Origin: Aselliscus stoliczkanus
Lineage: Eukaryota; Chordata; Mammalia; Chiroptera; Hipposideridae
NCBI GenBank assembly: GCA_033961575.1
Contig: CM066730.1
Coordinates: 121,423,523 to 121,487,522, forward strand
DNA: 64,000 nucleotides
Direction: 5' to 3'
The translations under genes and the position numbers were made by a program. Under the pieces are notes generated by a model. The model was not told the origin of the DNA and searched no databases. It was given only the letters and a program-made list of their open reading frames with translations. Shown here one piece after another: positions 59,373-64,000 of this stretch (its first letter is position 1; every line of letters starts with the position of its first letter).

Positions 59373-59786
59373 TCATTGTTTATTCCAGAATAAGGAAACT
59401 GCAATATACCCCAGGAATTGCTCTGAAGCACCAAAAAGAAACCTACTGCTGAGTTTGACTATAGAGGCAACACATTGAAGGCTGGCATGTGTTTGGAAAA
59501 CTTGATATATATGTGATACAAGTATAGTACTAACCTGAAGATCTGATTTTATTGTAATTAGAACCACCAATGTCATCCTGAGAACCAAATTTCTCAAGCC
59601 ATTGAGATGTTTAAAGGAATCTAGAGTCAGACTAGCAGCAGCAATGAAACAGGCATCACTAGATTTTGATGGGCTCAAAATGTATATCATGATGATATCA
59701 GGATGATCAAGAGCTGTTTGATAATTAATGTGAGGATCATTGGTGGGGGAAAGGGCCAAGAGAAACACTTGGTAATCCTGGAACAT
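59373..59786 (-). other. unassigned 137-codon open frame, probably non-coding
   Basis: This is the longest open frame outside recognised retroelements (414 bp, minus strand, ATG to stop). The product would start MFQDYQVFLLALSPTNDPHI. I see no signal peptide, repeated motif, catalytic pattern or family resemblance. A second minus-strand frame overlaps its start at 59687-59923. The complement contains no poly(A) or obvious splice sites. It could be an eroded processed pseudogene or chance. I lean to chance. Confidence 0.2.
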
Positions 59787-59923
59787 GTCTTCATGAAGTC
59801 ACTCCTTCCCAAGACAATGTGCATGGGGTAGCAGCAGACATTAGTCAGATTAGAAATTGGAAGAAACAGATTACTTTTAAAAAATAAACTTTGCTTCAAC
59901 AGGATATAATTTATATTAACCAT

Positions 59924-61844
59924 GAATCATTCAGATAGAAGACGGAAGACCCAGACAATGCTCAAATTTCATTTATGCTGTTTGCAACAGCCAATATTTA
60001 TACGTATATGCTATTTTTTAAGCACCATAGTATAAGATAAAAACCATAGAAGGTATAATTATACCCATATATAGATTTATGTTTAGATATCAATATGTCT
60101 ATATTGATATACATTAATTGATAGATATAGGAATAGAACATTACTAACAATGTTATCATCACTACTTTAGAAATGAGGAACTTAGAGTCAACATTTGGTT
60201 AACTTCTTGAGTTACAAAATATAGAAGCCAAATTTTCTATAGATTTTTAAAAAATACTAATGTATCAAGAATACTGAAAGGCCCACTATTTGAATGAAAA
60301 AAGAATGCAAAAAAAGAATATGTCTCATCCACCCACAGATGCTGCCTCTTCTTTTCCTCTACACTCTTCATTTTATTACGTAGATCTTTTTTTCAGGTTC
60401 ATCTACCTACTTTAGCACAGAAAGCCCCACACTAATGCGTGTTTTTCCTATCACTTATAATTTTCAGTAATCAATTTGACACCTTCTAGAGAAGATCAAG
60501 TACTTCTCCAGACACATTCATCTGCATTGTCTTGTGTAAAAGTGTTTTGCATTTGCTTATTATTCAAAATAATTTTCTGAGTTTAGGACAACCTGAGATA
60601 ATATTCACTGTTCATGCTTGTTAACTGCTATTTTTCAACAACTTGAAATGTTCATAACCAGGAAATATAACTTGTCTCTTGTGGGTTTTAGTATTCCTGG
60701 TAGATGATTTCTCTTATTTATGTTCAACCATTTACCCAAGTGGAGCAAAATGTCATCTTGCTCAATCTCTACAAGTGTGCAGACACTGACAGCCTCCTAG
60801 ACTTTCATCTCACTGTGTGTAAAATTGGTTCATGTTTCTGAAATAAACATTGCACCAAACTTAATTAATTTTTTAAGTTAAAAACTACCTAGAGCAACAC
60901 CAAAACCAAGATTTTAGTTATGAGAGAGTCAAATTCAACTGTAACAGTAAGATTGGATGAGTATTTTCTAAAAACATGAACTCCCACAAAGTACAAAAAG
61001 CTTTCCTAAGTGTGGGTGAGCTTTGTTCACTGACTAAAAAAATCCTCTACATTTTAAGGAGCAATGAGCCAAATTCCTGAATCATGAATATAGAAATTAT
61101 CTAAGCTGCTTGTGATAAACTCATTTTTGGTGTCAAACACAATACTTGGCACCAAGTAAAATGTCTCTTTCTTATCAGAATTAAACTTTAAATAATCCTG
61201 TGCTTGGTCTTCTGCATGATAGACTAGAAGTCCAGCTTAGTGGGATGTCTTATAATCTCTGTGTTTGGCCATTGTCAAAAGGTACTATGATCTAGAAGCT
61301 CATGCTGTCAGGAAAAAAAAACAAATGCATTTCATTTTAATATATTATTGAATTCGATCAGGGGACTATATTTTGTCTATGCAGCAACTGACACTTATTG
61401 AAAAGATGAAATTTACCTATATTTAAGAACTAGCAAACTATATATTTTTACTATGGCTGTCAGTATAAGCCTGGATACCTGAAAGTATCCTCACAAGACA
61501 ATAGGTCAAAATATAAAGATTCAGGCAATCATTTCTGAACTTCCAGAAGTGTTGACTATTAAATTTCGATTGGTTATTGGTCTCTTGTTTCTTCCTTTAA
61601 GAATTTACGATGTTAAACATTTTTTTTTCTTTTTTAATTTTAAACTATAGTTTCTGGTGTAGTTTCTACTAAGGAGAAAATATTTGAAATGCATATTAGG
61701 TTTGGACTGTGAAAACATATTTTTAGTCATTTATTGTCTCTCCTAATACAATATCCAAGGGCTTGTAATTCTAATTCCTAGAAAATATTGCTGGATTTTG
61801 GTGGAACCTATGCATGTATAATAGGCACACAGTTAGAAGCAATG
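59924..61844. other. unassigned sequence
   Basis: A weak MIR-type core near 60160-60240 (AATGAGGAACTTAGAGTCAA) and a possible MIR tail at 61125-61170. No gene seen. Confidence 0.45.
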
Positions 61845-62004
61845 TCCTTTAAGAGTCTAAGAATCTTAAGTCAGAAAATTTAAGTCCTGGTTCTACCATT
61901 TATGAGCTAAAAGAATTTGGAAAAATCAGGATGTCAGAGTCTAAGTTTCTTCAGCTGCTATTTTATAGAGCAAATTAAATACGCTATGAGAAAAGTATTT
62001 TTAA
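61845..62004 (+). repeat. MIR relic, interrupted by SINE
   Basis: AAATTTAAGTCCTGGTTCTA, CCATTTATGAGCTAAAAGAA and GTCTAAGTTTCTTCAGCTGC trace MIR from its tRNA-related part to the core, in forward order. The SINE insertion begins at 62005. Confidence 0.65.
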
Positions 62005-62119
62005 TTTAATTTTATTTTTATTTTTGAGGGCAATGTCTCTGGTCCTCGTATGTGGGACCCGAACTGGGGCTGCTGGTTTCCCAAGCCAGCGCTTAACCAC
62101 TGCGCCACTTGGCCGGCCC
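62005..62119 (-). mobile_element. tRNA-derived SINE, simple form
   Basis: Plus-strand landmarks are TTTGAGGGCAATGTCTCTGG and CGCCACTTGGCCGGCCC, hence minus strand. The 11-bp repeat AGTATTTTTAA at 61994-62004 and 62120-62130 is the target duplication. The insertion follows an old MIR. Confidence 0.95.
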
Positions 62120-62130
62120 AGTATTTTTAA

Positions 62131-63264
62131 AATTATACTATGATACGTTTGTAGCTGTCGTGATCACTATATCTTATGGGAAAATACTTTTAAAGTTTTA
62201 TTTTAAATGCCATTTTGAATATACAAAAAAAGAAGGAATAACCTATTTGACTTCCATGTCTTGAGTGTTTTTCTGTAAAATTACGCACTCTCATCATTTA
62301 TGTTTTTAAAGACTTTGAAAATGATAACATAAGAGAAAATGTAGAAAACCTTGAAGATTTTGTTATTCAAAGTGTCAGCTAGTTCACAGTCACACGAATA
62401 GCCCAATCATAAGGCCAAGGAAGAATTCTATTCCTCATTTAAGTATTTGACTTTTTTCCAACCTGACCCAATCCACTTAACACTATCTGAACTGCAGGTG
62501 GCTAGCTAGTTGTGTAATTACAGTTCCACAGTTTCAGTTTAATACTTTGGACTCAATTTAGTTGCACAAAGAGAATGCAAGATTACCACATAGATTAGTT
62601 CCTTAAAGACTTTTGATCCTTTTGTATTTTAATAAATTTTCCAAATGTTATTATTGCTTTTCTTAAAGACTTGATTCCTGAAAGCATTTACTCTTTACAA
62701 GCTTAGTATCTACTAAAGAAAGCTGCAGAAATATGTTCAATAATGGAAATACTAAGCCCTCATTCTCATAATCAACATAAGCTTTGAATCTTTATCAAAC
62801 CTTTATCAGCTGTACATTACATTTTATCCTTGAGTCTCCTGCTGACTTCACTATTGAACTCTTCATCGCAAAGCTTGCATTTATTGGTTTTGCTTTGACT
62901 AACATTTTTTTTAATGTGTTCTGACTTTTGGAGGGACTACTATTTTTATATTTTATTTGGATTTTGTTGGTGTTCAGTATTAATAATAGTTTTCTATTCT
63001 GGAACATCTACATATAACTAGCAGAGTTTGTCACATAGGATAAAGTTCATAGTTCATATTCCAGTTAAGTTACAATTTACCTACAGTTAAATTTATCTCC
63101 AAAAGAATTTAGCAGTGGACTTTTAAACATTTATCTTTAATAATCTCCACCCTCATTTACAAATGAAATCATCACCTTTGTTTTATTTTATTTTTTTGTA
63201 TTTCATAAGCTATGTTTTTTGTAGCATAAATGGTCAGGGTTCGTTGAGTCAAAATGCTTTTGTG
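62131..63264. other. unassigned AT-rich sequence
   Basis: Nothing recognised. The 70-codon minus frame at 62795-63007 is lysine/asparagine rich and typical of chance frames. Confidence 0.5.
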
Positions 63265-63570
63265 TTTATACATTTATTCGTTCCTTAATTGTTCAACAAT
63301 TATTCATTTGGGGTCTATTCTGCATTAGGGACAACTTCTGCACTGGACACTTCACACAAAAATAACAAAGCTGAGTAAGATACATGTAGCTCTTACCTTT
63401 AGAAGACTTGTGGTGTAGTGAATAAGAGAAACTGTTAAACATAACAAGGAAAGTGCTTTAACAAACATGTCATGTAAGAACTGACCAGTCTATAACTTTT
63501 TCTGCTTTAGAAATGTGGGGGAGATCCCATAGGGAGTGATATTTGAGCTGATTTATGAAGAATGAGCAAG
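63265..63570 (+). repeat. old mammalian interspersed repeat
   Basis: ACATTTATTCGTTCCTTAAT, AACAATTATTCATTTGGGGT, TAGCTCTTACCTTTAGAAGA and GGAGTGATATTTGAGCTGAT parallel the ancient 'attcattcaacaaatatttattgagc...ggagcttacattcta...gtgacatttgagctgag' repeat in forward order. Confidence 0.55.
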
Positions 63571-64000
63571 ACCACTAGATGAATAATATTTTTAAAAATG
63601 TAAATAAGGAAATCAATGAAATTCAAAAGATTATTATAGGCAGGAATATGTGGTTGGCCTTTGAATATTATTGGCTCTGGACTTTCCCTAGTACAAATGA
63701 GTTAGAGTGTATCTCCCTGTTTTGCTGCATGAAACTCTCTGGAAACAATGTAGATATGGTGTCTCACAAGACGTTGTGCTCAGGGCAGAATCCTAACCAC
63801 GGCTTATACCCAAACCCTTCCAGCTGCATAATTTGAAAGATTTTTTCTGCTGCTTAAGGTAGTTGAAAAACTCAGAAGAAGAATAGTGGTAATTAATATT
63901 TATTTTAATTTAACTTTATGTATAATTCGCAGAGTTATGCTGTAGGTTTACCCTATATACTTTTCCAGTTGCTATATATAAACTTATATAATATACTGTT
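63571..64000. other. unassigned sequence to window end
   Basis: An 85-codon plus frame (63579-63836) has no recognised domain. Nothing else is seen. Confidence 0.45.

Overview
This window reads as gene-poor, AT-rich nuclear DNA of a placental mammal. No open reading frame is longer than about 175 codons. I find no exon with convincing splice sites and host-protein similarity, no CpG island, no tRNA or rRNA gene and no CRISPR array. Nearly every longer open frame lies inside an L1-type retrotransposon or occurs by chance in AT-rich sequence.

The lineage is suggested by a young tRNA-derived SINE of about 100 bp, present as six simple copies and one extended copy. It has Pol III A and B boxes, starts near GGCCGGCCGAGTGG and ends near GACACTGCCCTC plus poly(A). 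There is no Alu, B1/B2, CAN-SINE or BovB. From memory this SINE fits horseshoe or leaf-nosed bats (Rhin-1 type) better than carnivores, ungulates or primates. I could not check that, so the species is unresolved.

Layout. 1-800: 3' UTR of an L1-type element carrying a SINE. 1.65-3.6 kb: old repeats (MIR, MER5A-like, Tigger/MER2-like, an ERV1-type LTR). 4.07-7.69 kb: a nearly complete L1-derived element of 'half-L1' (HAL1) architecture, with a 5' UTR, an ORF1 remnant, a tiny ORF2 whose endonuclease/RT core is missing, and a 3' UTR made of tandem units. 7.7-15.4 kb: mostly non-repetitive sequence with microsatellites. 15.46-20.46 kb: a minus-strand block holding a second HAL1-like element with the same ORF2 junction, directly followed by a second L1 5' end, and interrupted by one simple SINE and one unusual 455-bp composite SINE. 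22.7-23.1 kb: an MLT-like LTR. 24.8 kb: a polypurine G-rich tract. 25.8-27.1 kb: two L1 3' ends head to head. 29.15-30.4 kb: an old minus-strand L1. 30-44.6 kb: mostly unique sequence with MIR/L2 relics. 44.65-45.3 kb: a SINE, an AT palindrome and a long alternating purine/pyrimidine tract. 46-47 kb: unusually complex repeat-free sequence that could be a conserved noncoding element. 49.35-51.25 kb: a younger 5'-truncated L1 with a clear 18-bp target-site duplication. 53-55.6 kb: L2/MIR relics, a SINE, and an ERV1-type LTR split by an L1 fragment. 57-64 kb: MIR relics, two minus-strand SINEs and unique sequence.

The main biological story is retrotransposon history. An L1-derived family seems to have amplified after losing its RT domain, presumably borrowing machinery from intact L1s. 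The SINE family, which also needs L1 machinery, has produced at least one extended composite with its own short tandem repeats. No host gene system can be supported.
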